Made by a program: the position numbers and the translations under genes. Positions 6,519 through 12,111 of a stretch of 13,719 nucleotides of DNA are shown here, piece after piece; the stretch's first letter is position 1, and every line of letters starts with the position of its first letter. The stretch comes from Chloroflexota bacterium (lineage in GTDB: Bacteria; Chloroflexota; Dormibacteria; CF-121). The stretch covers positions 1 to 13,719 of the forward strand of contig VBFX01000078.1 of NCBI GenBank assembly GCA_005889395.1. The letters run 5' to 3'. The notes under the pieces were generated by a model that saw only the letters and a program-made list of their open reading frames with translations, did not search any database and was not told the origin of the DNA.

Positions 6519-6526
6519 GGTGCTCA

Positions 6527-6541
6527 TCGGCTCCAAATTTG
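6527..6541. repeat. Target-site duplication of the IS481 element, right copy
   Basis: Exact repeat of 5164-5178, followed by AATAC as in the intact right attachment repeat. Confidence 0.85.
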
Positions 6542-6733
6542 AATACAACGTGGCGCCGCTTTCAGCAGGGCGGCCGCTCCGTACCACCAAAAGTACCACC
6601 AATTTTTTAAGGATGCCTCCTGAGGACGGGCTAATCAGCGGTTCGAAAACCGCGGGCTCCAATTCGATTCCAAGCCCACGAGGTACCCGCCGACTCACCG
6701 AACAACGGGCTTTTGTTCCACAAACAGCGGGTC
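6542..6733 (+). other. Remainder of the left attachment module: paired TACCACCAA motifs and tRNA-arm remnants
   Basis: Non-coding stretch between the IS and the regulator gene. 6542-6606 aligns without gaps to 9696-9760. It contains two TACCACCAA copies 12 bp apart (6582-6602). 6638-6661 has a T-arm-like hairpin (GCGGT-TCGAAA-ACCGC) followed by GGCTCCA, resembling a decayed tRNA 3' end. 6714-6733 (TGTTCCACAAACAGCGGGTC) resembles an anticodon arm and matches 9846-9865 at 19 of 20 positions. No gene is seen. Confidence 0.55.
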
Positions 6734-6760
6734 GCTGAAGACGGCCTTCGGCCCCATCTA

Positions 6761-7519
6761 TTAGGACGGTCGATTCACTCGCTGGGCGGCTTCTCGTAAT
6801 TTCATCGCGGTCCGTTTGTCAGCGGGTGTGTAGAGGTAGAGGCGGAGCGAAGGCTGCTCGGCAACTTGAAACGCGGTGTACTCGAGGTCGAACCGCCCGA
6901 GTTCCGGATGCTGGAAGCGCTTCGCACCCTCCTGGCGACCTCGGACGTCCTGCCGGGCCCATATCGCTGCAAAGTCAGGGCTCTCCTCGAGGAGCTGTTT
7001 GATGAGCTCCTGATAGTCGGGCTCACCGAGATCGCGGCCGGCTTCCGCTCGCAACGCAGCCACTGTCAGCGGGGCTTCTTGTTCCCAATCGACCAAGAGG
7101 CGCCTCATCGTCGGCCCCATGAACATGTTCCAAACAAGATTGCGCTTCCCCTCGGGCAGCTCCGACCAGCCGTTGATCAGATCGCTCGTACGGTTCCAGG
7201 CCACTAGGTCGCGGCGCCGACCAGTGAGGTGCGCGGGATATGGGTCCCACGACTCGAGAACGCGCCGCAGTCGTGGGGAAAGCGCAGCCCCAACCGCTTC
7301 GACTGCTGGCGGCGCGTGTCCGGCGAGACGAAAGAGGTGGGCACGTTCTGCCGGCTCAAGCTGGAGAACGCGTGCGATTGCGGTCAGAAGTCCAGGCGTT
7401 CGCCGACGCCGACCGCTCGGGAGGCCTAGGGTAGTAGGCGAGATCCGTGCCCGCCGACTCTTCAGAAACTGGCTCAACTCCGATTGGCTGGTAGACTTTA
7501 TACCAGGATCAACTGACAT
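6761..7519 (-). CDS. MmyB/XRE-family regulator lacking its helix-turn-helix core
   Basis: Members bind DNA by an N-terminal XRE HTH and a ligand by a C-terminal MmyB-like PAS-fold domain. The N-terminal family opening (LSQFLKSRRARISPTTLGLPSGRRRRTPG) and the end of the HTH domain (LTAIARVLQLEPAERAHLFRLAG) are present, but they are joined directly: about 30 residues (the usual REEVAxLAGVS..YYxxLEQGR helices 2-4) are missing at about 7388, in frame. The ligand domain (about 85 to the end: LVAWN, LVWNMFM, RFDLEYTAFQ, LYLYTP) looks complete. Start chosen at the ATG ending at 7519, because a promoter at 7535-7563 would start transcription near 7528, downstream of the ATG at 7546. It is divergent from the dehydrogenase operon. 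It may be a relic or a non-DNA-binding sensor. Confidence 0.75.
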   Translation of the reverse strand: MSVDPGIKSTSQSELSQFLKSRRARISPTTLGLPSGRRRRTPGLLTAIARVLQLEPAERAHLFRLAGHAPPAVEAVGAALSPRLRRVLESWDPYPAHLTGRRRDLVAWNRTSDLINGWSELPEGKRNLVWNMFMGPTMRRLLVDWEQEAPLTVAALRAEAGRDLGEPDYQELIKQLLEESPDFAAIWARQDVRGRQEGAKRFQHPELGRFDLEYTAFQVAEQPSLRLYLYTPADKRTAMKLREAAQRVNRPS

Positions 7520-7534
7520 CTTGTAACAGGGTAA

Positions 7535-7563
7535 ATCGTAGCGCATCCTGATTTCCGTGGCAA
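7535..7563 (-). promoter_or_regulatory. Candidate promoter of the regulator gene in the divergent gap
   Basis: Minus strand TTGCCA (complement of 7558-7563), 17-nt spacer, TACGAT (complement of 7535-7540). It supports a very short leader before the ATG at 7519. The 70-bp gap to the dehydrogenase must also hold the plus-strand promoter, which is not obvious. Confidence 0.45.
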
Positions 7564-7589
7564 GCGTCGCGAAACAAAGGAGGTAAACG

Positions 7590-8606
7590 ATGCAGGGAGC
7601 TGTCCTCTACGGACCGCGCGACGTACGCTTCGAGGAGCGAGACGATCCCAAAATCATCAAGCCGACGGACGCCGTCATCAGAATCGCGGCGGCGTGTGTG
7701 TGCGGCTCTGACTTGTGGCCGTATCGCGGAATCCAACCAACCGCCCAGCCTACCCCAATGGGGCACGAGTATTGCGGCACGGTCCAAGAGCTTGGAAGCG
7801 CGGTCAAATCCATTAAACGCGGCCAATTCGTCATCGGTTCGTTCTTCGCCTCCGACAACACCTGCCTCAACTGCCAGATCGGTTATCAGTCCTCCTGCCA
7901 GCATCGCGAGCTCGTCGGCGGCGCGCAGGCGCCGTTGTTGCGTGTCTCCCTTGCGGATGGCACTCTCGTAGCCACGCCGGATGTCCCATCGGAGGAGCTC
8001 GTACCCAGCCTACTGACGCTCTCGGATGTCATGGGCACCGGCTGGTTCGCCGCCGATGCGGCGAACGTGAAGCCGGGCTCGACCGTGGCCGTCGTCGGCG
8101 ATGGCGCGGTCGGTCTGCTTGGCGTCCTGTCGGCAAAGCAAATGGGAGCCGAGCGAATCATCGCTATGAGCCGGCATCGATCGCGACAGAAGCTCGCCTG
8201 CGACTTCGGGGCAACCGACATCGTGACGGAGCGCGGCGACGAGGGCGTGGCCCGCATCAAAGAGCTGACGAATGGAATCGGAGCCGATTCGGTGCTGGAG
8301 TGCGTCGGGACGCAGGAGTCGATGATGCAGGCCATCAGCTCTACTCGGCCTGGTGGCCATGTGGGCTACGTGGGGGTGCCACATCGAGTCGAACTGGACG
8401 GCGAGAAGCTGTTCTTCTCCCACGTCCACCTTCACGGCGGGCCAGCCCCCGTCCGCCGTTTCCTGCCCGAGCTTGTCGACTTGGTGTGGAAGAGGAAGAT
8501 CAATCCCGGCAAGGTCTTCGATCTGAGCCTACCGCTCGGCCAGGTGGCTGACGCCTACCGGGCGATGGACGAACGCCGCGCGATCAAGGTGCTGCTGCAC
8601 CCCTAA
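7590..8606 (+). CDS. Zinc-dependent alcohol dehydrogenase (MDR superfamily, formaldehyde-dehydrogenase-like)
   Basis: NAD(P)-linked oxidoreductase of the medium-chain family; the substrate is not readable from sequence. The catalytic domain shows VCGSDLWPYRG (Cys38, catalytic zinc), GHEYCG (His59/Glu60) and LSDVMGTG (Asp146). The structural zinc lobe has three cysteines (92, 95, 103: TCLNC...SSC) where the classical lobe has four. The Rossmann fold holds VVGDGAVGLLGVL (169-181), and the end DAYRAMDERRAIKVLLHP is typical of the subgroup. 338 residues is normal. A textbook AAAGGAGG lies 7 nt before the ATG. It is first of three genes; the tautomerase follows after 19 nt. Confidence 0.9.
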   Translation: MQGAVLYGPRDVRFEERDDPKIIKPTDAVIRIAAACVCGSDLWPYRGIQPTAQPTPMGHEYCGTVQELGSAVKSIKRGQFVIGSFFASDNTCLNCQIGYQSSCQHRELVGGAQAPLLRVSLADGTLVATPDVPSEELVPSLLTLSDVMGTGWFAADAANVKPGSTVAVVGDGAVGLLGVLSAKQMGAERIIAMSRHRSRQKLACDFGATDIVTERGDEGVARIKELTNGIGADSVLECVGTQESMMQAISSTRPGGHVGYVGVPHRVELDGEKLFFSHVHLHGGPAPVRRFLPELVDLVWKRKINPGKVFDLSLPLGQVADAYRAMDERRAIKVLLHP

Positions 8607-8625
8607 GAACCAGTAGGAGAGAACG

Positions 8626-8853
8626 ATGCCCCATGTAATTGTCAAGCTCTGGCCTGGCAAATCCGAAGAGCAGAAGCGCCGACTCGCCGACGCCATGTCC
8701 AAAGACGTAATGAACATCTTGAATTATGGCGAAGAGTCAGTTTCAGTAGCCATCGAAGAATTGTCGTCAAAGAGCTGGGCCGAGAAAGTCTATAAACCCG
8801 ACATCCTGGACAACTCGGACAAGCTATACAAGAAACCGGGATACACGATGTAG
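8626..8853 (+). CDS. 4-oxalocrotonate tautomerase family protein (PptA-like)
   Basis: Small homo-oligomeric tautomerase using N-terminal proline as general base after Met removal. Pro2 is present (MPHVIVKLWPGKSEEQKRRLA), and the chain ends in KKPGYTM, as in the E. coli PptA/YdcE group. It is 75 residues, as expected for the short family. It probably interconverts keto/enol forms of a small carbonyl compound made or used by the neighbouring dehydrogenase. GTAGGAGAG precedes the ATG. It lies 19 nt after the dehydrogenase and 25 nt before the cupin, so one operon. It is noticeably more A/T-rich than the genes around it. Confidence 0.88.
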   Translation: MPHVIVKLWPGKSEEQKRRLADAMSKDVMNILNYGEESVSVAIEELSSKSWAEKVYKPDILDNSDKLYKKPGYTM

Positions 8854-8878
8854 GCAGCGCGTCCAGGAGAGGAAACCC

Positions 8879-9295
8879 ATGAAGGTCACGAGGAACAACA
8901 TCAGGACGATCGAGGGTTCGCGTGAATGGTTCACGGGAGCCGCCTACATCGACGCCGTCGCCTCGCCCTCAGGCGTCTCGCGGCTGAACGCAAGCAGCGT
9001 CCATTTCACCCCCGCAGCGCGCACAGCGTGGCACACACATCCGAACGGACAGACCATCTACGTCACCGACGGAATCGGGCTCGTCCAGCGGCGCGGTGCA
9101 CCAATTGAGGTCATCCGCCCGGGCGACCGCGTGTTCTTCGAGCCTGGGGAGGATCATTGGCACGGCGCCGCTCTGAATCGGTTCATGACGCACCTTTCGA
9201 TGGTCGAAGTCGATGACAAAGGCAACAGCGCGACCTGGGGCGTCCACGTCAGCGACGACGAGTATGCGGCGGCGCCCACGGTCGACGAATCCTAG
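8879..9295 (+). CDS. Cupin of the manganese hydroxynitrile-lyase-like / carboxymuconolactone-associated group
   Basis: Single-domain cupin, 138 residues. Cupin motif 1 is ARTAWHTHPNGQTIYVTDG with predicted metal ligands His52, His54 and Gln58; motif 2 is PGDRVFFEPGEDHWHGA with His93, and His105 follows in MTHLSM. This ligand set and spacing match the bacterial (R)-mandelonitrile lyase cupins described from Granulicella tundricola; many relatives have unknown substrates, so lyase activity is only a possibility. AGGAGAGG lies before the ATG. It is third in the operon with the dehydrogenase and tautomerase. Confidence 0.85.
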   Translation: MKVTRNNIRTIEGSREWFTGAAYIDAVASPSGVSRLNASSVHFTPAARTAWHTHPNGQTIYVTDGIGLVQRRGAPIEVIRPGDRVFFEPGEDHWHGAALNRFMTHLSMVEVDDKGNSATWGVHVSDDEYAAAPTVDES

Positions 9296-9644
9296 CCATC
9301 CGCGCAGCCGTCGCCCACGATGCAATCAAGTCGCCGCCGCGATCGGATCTAAGGAGGCGCGCCCATGAACGGAGTGGATGAGTGACGAGACGACGAGGAT
9401 CAGAGGGCAAAAAACTCGAGATCGCATCACGCCGGCCCAATGGCACGCCGGGAAAAGCGCGTGACGATCTGGGTCGTTCCCGACATCGACTGTCGAAGCT
9501 GGGCGCGTACCACCAAAATACCACCAGACTCGTGACCACTAGTCGGCACTTATCGATACTTGTCGGCACGAGATTTCCGGCGGCCGAATACAAAACGGCA
9601 CGTGTTGACACGAGCCGACACCAGGCGAACGGCTTAAATCCTGA
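9296..9644 (+). other. Non-coding tail of the island: orphan start site and a single-sided arm motif
   Basis: No convincing full gene. A strong Shine-Dalgarno (TAAGGAGGCG) precedes ATG at 9365, which opens a 6-codon frame (MNGVDE, stop), overlapped by ATG at 9378 opening a 28-codon frame (MSDETTRIRGQKTRDR...). This looks like the start of a fourth operon gene cut away by recombination. A third pair of TACCACCA motifs lies at 9508-9527. 9601-9644 just before the right repeat shows GCCGACA, which could pair with the acceptor CGTCGGC, but no proper D or anticodon arm. Confidence 0.5.
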
Positions 9645-9695
9645 TTTGTAAATAGCGGGTCGCCGGTTCGAATCCGGCCGTCGGCTCCAAATTTG
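9645..9695 (+). repeat. 51-bp direct repeat, right copy (tRNA-Thr 3' half; putative attR core)
   Basis: Identical to 5128-5178. The sequence to its left does not restore a tRNA: the anticodon stem is broken (CCTGA against ATAGC). It is therefore a 3' tRNA fragment, as left at the far end of an integrated element. TACCACCAA-type motif pairs flank it on both sides (9508-9527 and 9736-9756). Confidence 0.85.
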
Positions 9696-9865
9696 AATAC
9701 GAATTGGCGCCAGCTGACTTCGTGTCGCCGCTCCGTACCACCAAAAGTACCACCAATTTTCAGACGACCCCGCCAATTTCGGGCTAGAAAATCGAGTCGC
9801 GCGAATTGGAGCTTGCGCCCTTCTACGGCTCCGACCGACCGCCTCTGTTCCATAAACAGCGGGTC
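9696..9865 (+). other. Right attachment module flank: paired TACCACCAA motifs and anticodon-arm remnant
   Basis: 9696-9760 aligns colinearly with 6542-6606, with strongest identity in AATAC, TGGCGCC, CCGCTCCG and the TACCACCAA pair at 9736-9756. 9846-9865 (TGTTCCATAAACAGCGGGTC) matches 6714-6733 at 19 of 20 positions and resembles a decayed anticodon arm. Non-coding. Reading frames across here that look like GRIRTGDP peptides are tRNA T-arm artefacts. Confidence 0.55.
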
Positions 9866-9883
9866 ACCCGACGGTCGGGACGC

Positions 9884-10048
9884 TCACGCCGATCGGGTCG
9901 CGTCGACGAAAGCCTCGGGTTTACGATCGAACGCCTTGGCGCATCCAGGGTTGCAGAAGTAATAGGTCTTGCCTGCATACTCCCGCTTGGCGGCTGCCGA
10001 TTCGGGTTCAACCATCATCCCGCAGACCGGATCGACTTGCTGGATCAT
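9884..10048 (-). CDS. Nested YHS-domain metallochaperone, possible internal translation start
   Basis: Within the permease frame, the ATG for Met437 (10046-10048) is preceded by a perfect AGGAGG (complement of 10055-10060) with 6-nt spacing, better than the site of the full-length gene. Initiation here would give a free 54-residue soluble YHS protein (MIQQVDPVCGMMVEP..., Cys9, Cys32, Cys36), the usual size of stand-alone YHS proteins. The gene may be a recent fusion of two adjacent genes, or may encode both products. Translation from this site is an inference. Confidence 0.4.
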   Translation of the reverse strand: MIQQVDPVCGMMVEPESAAAKREYAGKTYYFCNPGCAKAFDRKPEAFVDATRSA

Positions 10049-11356
10049 GTTTGGCCTCCTCGTCTCGTCCTCGTTGATCCGACGTGTGTCACCCGCCCGG
10101 AAGCGACCGGGATCGGCGACGAACCGGTCCCGACAGCGGTCCGAGCAAAAGACGTAGGTCTGATCACCGCTCCGCGCGCTCGCCGGTGCCAGTTGCCTCT
10201 CGACCTGCATCCCGCACACCGGGTCGAGGGCATACCCAGCCCCGCCGCCCAGCCGCTCACGATTTCGGTACAGCCAGAAGAGCCCGGCGAACACACCCAG
10301 GAAGACGAGGTTGAGATAGGTGGTGTAGTTCCACTGGAAGGATGGCTGGACAACCTGCGCGGGACGGCCGACTGGAACGAGGCCGGCTCCGGCGAAGAGG
10401 TATTCGGTCGCGAGGCCGGCCGCCGCCATCACCAGCCAGAAGGCCGCCAGGATCCGCAGCGTCAACGCCCACCCGTAGAACCGCCGATAGATCAAGAGCA
10501 GCGGAAACGTGATGAGGTCGGCGAAGATGAAGCTGACCACCCCGCCAAAGCTGATGCCGCCTTTCCAGAGGGCGGCTGCCAGTGGGACGTTTCCGATCGA
10601 ACAGACGAAGCTCAGGATGGCGATCAACGGGCCAACGATCACGTTCTCCACGGACGTGGCGAAGCCGTGCCCATGGAAGAAGATGGTGTTCCAGAGGCTG
10701 TTCGGAATCAGGACGGCCAAAAAACCGGCGACCAGGTAGCCGACGATCATCTCCTTTCGGAGCATCACCAGGTCGGCCATCGTATAGGTAGCGGCGTTAG
10801 CCCAGCCGGCTGTTGAACGGAGGCGCCGGGCGAGTGGCACCGCTTGCTCCCCGCCTGGGCCGCCAGGATGCTCTTCCGGGGCGCTAGGTCGGGACTGCTC
10901 GGCCAGATGCTGGCGGGCTCGCTTCACCAGCGCGGGCCGAAAGAAGAACCGAGCTACCAGGGCGAGGAGCCCAATCATGATGATGCCGCCGACATACTCG
11001 CTGACCGCGAACTGCCATCCGATCAGGACCCAGAGCACGAGCCCCAGCTCGATGACCAGGTTGGTGGACGCCAGCATGAAGACCATCGCCGTTGTAAAGT
11101 CGGCCCCCTTCTCAAAGAGCGATTTGGCCATCGCGCTAGCGGCATAGGAGCACGACGACGAGGCGGCGCCCAAAACCGAGGCGATGCCGAGCGTCTTCGG
11201 CCCATGATCGCCCATCACGCGCCGCATATCCGACCGGGAGACGAATGCCTGAATAGCGCCTGACAGGCCGAACCCGAAGATGAGCGGCCACAGCGTGTCC
11301 CAAAACATGAAGAACGCCATCCGGAGGCTGTCGCCGATCGGGCTCAGAACTTGCAT
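9884..11356 (-). CDS. Permease (DUF318/ArsP_1-like) fused to two C-terminal YHS metal-binding domains
   Basis: Predicted inner-membrane metal or metalloid permease of 490 residues. Two hydrophobic bundles (about 14-138 and 195-325, plus a helix near 345-363) carry the family motifs LGAASSSCSYAASAMAKSLFEKGA (63-86), MLASTNLVIELG (94-105) and FVCSIGNVPLAAALWKGG (250-267). They are separated by a polar Pro/Gly loop (145-180). Two YHS domains follow: 377-419 (DPVCGM; Cys381, 404, 408) and 441-484 (DPVCGM; Cys445, 468, 472), typical of heavy-metal and copper ATPase contexts. It lies 21 nt downstream of csoR, so likely copper-regulated and co-transcribed. The ribosome binding site is weak (AGGGCG), suggesting coupling. 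An internal start for the last YHS is given separately. Confidence 0.85.
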   Translation of the reverse strand: MQVLSPIGDSLRMAFFMFWDTLWPLIFGFGLSGAIQAFVSRSDMRRVMGDHGPKTLGIASVLGAASSSCSYAASAMAKSLFEKGADFTTAMVFMLASTNLVIELGLVLWVLIGWQFAVSEYVGGIIMIGLLALVARFFFRPALVKRARQHLAEQSRPSAPEEHPGGPGGEQAVPLARRLRSTAGWANAATYTMADLVMLRKEMIVGYLVAGFLAVLIPNSLWNTIFFHGHGFATSVENVIVGPLIAILSFVCSIGNVPLAAALWKGGISFGGVVSFIFADLITFPLLLIYRRFYGWALTLRILAAFWLVMAAAGLATEYLFAGAGLVPVGRPAQVVQPSFQWNYTTYLNLVFLGVFAGLFWLYRNRERLGGGAGYALDPVCGMQVERQLAPASARSGDQTYVFCSDRCRDRFVADPGRFRAGDTRRINEDETRRPNMIQQVDPVCGMMVEPESAAAKREYAGKTYYFCNPGCAKAFDRKPEAFVDATRSA

Positions 11357-11377
11357 GACGCCCTGTGGCGCGCCTGG

Positions 11378-11665
11378 CTAGGCCTTGGCAAACCGCTCGA
11401 CGGCCTTGACCAGCTCGTCCACCTTGGACTGATCGCCCTGGCGCACCGCGCTGGTCACGCAGCCCTTGATGTGGTCTTCGAGCAGCAGCAACCCGACCTG
11501 GTCAATCGCCGCCTTGATGGCATTGATCTGGGTCAGCACATCGATGCAATAAGCTTCCTCGTCGACCATCCGCGAGACCCCTCGGACCTGACCCTCGATC
11601 CGGCTCAGGCGGGTGAGGAGCGCGTCCCTGTCCTTGACGTAGCTCGGTTTCATGGTTGTTATCAT
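11378..11665 (-). CDS. csoR: Copper-sensing transcriptional repressor CsoR
   Basis: All-helical CsoR/RcnR-family repressor that leaves DNA on binding Cu(I). 95 residues. The Cu(I) ligands Cys40, His65 and Cys69 are present (EEAYCIDVL ... LEDHIKGC) with the same C-x24-H-x3-C spacing as M. tuberculosis CsoR (36/61/65), and Tyr39 precedes the first Cys. This pattern separates it from RcnR (Ni/Co) and FrmR types. The family opening LLTRLSRIEGQVRGVSRMV is intact. Start may be the ATG at 11665 or, more likely given the overlapping operator, the ATG at 11653 (MKPSYV). The permease-YHS gene follows 21 nt after the stop. Confidence 0.92.
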   Translation of the reverse strand: MITTMKPSYVKDRDALLTRLSRIEGQVRGVSRMVDEEAYCIDVLTQINAIKAAIDQVGLLLLEDHIKGCVTSAVRQGDQSKVDELVKAVERFAKA

Positions 11666-11680
11666 ACCGCGGGGGGGTAT
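11664..11680. promoter_or_regulatory. CsoR operator
   Basis: ATACCGCGGGGGGGTAT: inverted ATACC/GGTAT half-sites around a G-tract, the classic CsoR box. It overlaps the upstream csoR ATG. On the minus strand TATGAT (complement of 11661-11666), a possible -10, overlaps its edge; no good -35 is seen. The position fits autorepression of csoR and the permease gene. Confidence 0.75.
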
Positions 11681-11739
11681 ACGGAAACGGCATCACGCCA
11701 GTTGATTGACGCTCGGTTTTGGCCGCGACCTTCGCGTTC

Positions 11740-12094
11740 TCAGGGTCTTGAGGACGGCGCGGCGTTGTCGTACAAGAGTCGAGCCCACTCCTCAGCCGAG
11801 AAGTCGAGGTGTAATCCGCGCAGTGGCCCGATGCCCCCAACCGTGACGGGAATCTTTCGGGGCATTCGATGGCTGATGCGCCGGTCCATTAGGATCCGAA
11901 GCCAGTGACGTCGCCGATGCCCACCAAAGAGCTCTCGTCGCTTGGCTGCCTACGACGGAGCCAGACCTCCGAATATGTCCGCCGCCGCAGCACCGGCTAT
12001 CTTCGTACGCAATGACGAGCGCATCCTGGCTGGGATGCTCGTTCAACCAGCGGCGGGCCTTGTCATCGAAAACCACCGCGAACGATTTGCGCAT
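11740..12094 (-). pseudogene. Conserved CC-motif small protein gene broken by two single-base frameshifts
   Basis: Family not named with confidence; loosely similar to small CC-motif (DUF779/HesB-like) proteins. Translation from ATG at 12094 reads MRKSFAVVFDDKARRWLNE and then AYEDSRCCGGGHI; the frame then fails. Adding one base near 11973 continues SEVWLRRRQPSDE and LVGIGDVTGF, and adding one more near 11898 continues RILMDRRISHRMPRKIP, VTVGGIGPLRGLHLDFSAEE and WARLLYDNAAPSSRP, stop at 11740. The repaired protein is about 119 residues and coherent throughout. It starts 17 nt after the Met-rich protein stop, so same operon. The two adjacent cysteines after a Tyr-Glu-Asp strand suggest metal or redox chemistry. 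Either decayed or carrying two sequence errors. Confidence 0.65.
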
Positions 12095-12111
12095 AGCGGC
12101 CTGCCGGCGAC

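Larger units (their letters stand above)
5179..6526 (+). mobile_element. IS481-family insertion sequence, 1348 bp
   Basis: Bounded by 15-bp target duplications. Both ends begin with TG and carry a repeat of the form TCGGkTGAnnTGTCnCA exactly 9 nt from the tip (5188 on the left, complement of 6517 on the right). The left end holds four such units (5188, 5213, 5235 and 5258, spaced 22-25 nt) and the right end two (complements of 6517 and 6492, spaced 25 nt), all in inverted orientation between ends. It contains one DDE transposase reading frame split by a frameshift. Family assignment rests on the transposase; IS481 members are reported with target duplications of up to about 15 bp. Confidence 0.85.
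5128..9695. mobile_element. Putative tRNA-Thr-bounded genomic island (about 4.6 kb including the IS)
   Basis: Bounded by the 51-bp direct repeats at 5128-5178 and 9645-9695. Removing the IS leaves a cargo of about 3.1 kb: an MmyB-type regulator and a dehydrogenase-tautomerase-cupin operon. Housekeeping and metal genes lie outside. No integrase, relaxase or replication gene is present inside, so it is a remnant, is mobilised in trans, or is one unit of a tandem array that continues to the right. Island status is inferred from the repeats and cargo type. Confidence 0.55.

Noticed and set aside
6742..6754. GGCC-TTC-GGCC hairpin as terminator of the regulator gene
   Set aside because: Only a 4-bp stem, with no T-run on the minus strand.
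9611..9687. Second intact tRNA-Thr at the right repeat
   Set aside because: Acceptor-like GCCGACA exists, but there is no D-arm and the anticodon stem has mismatches; only the 3' half is tRNA.
9249..9853. Minus-strand frames with RPDSNRRPAIYK and GRIRTGDPLFTNQ peptides
   Set aside because: Spurious translations of the tRNA-Thr repeat, often mis-annotated as proteins; no real gene.
9806..10816. Plus-strand frame of 336 codons
   Set aside because: Antisense to the permease-YHS gene, and lacks any family motif.
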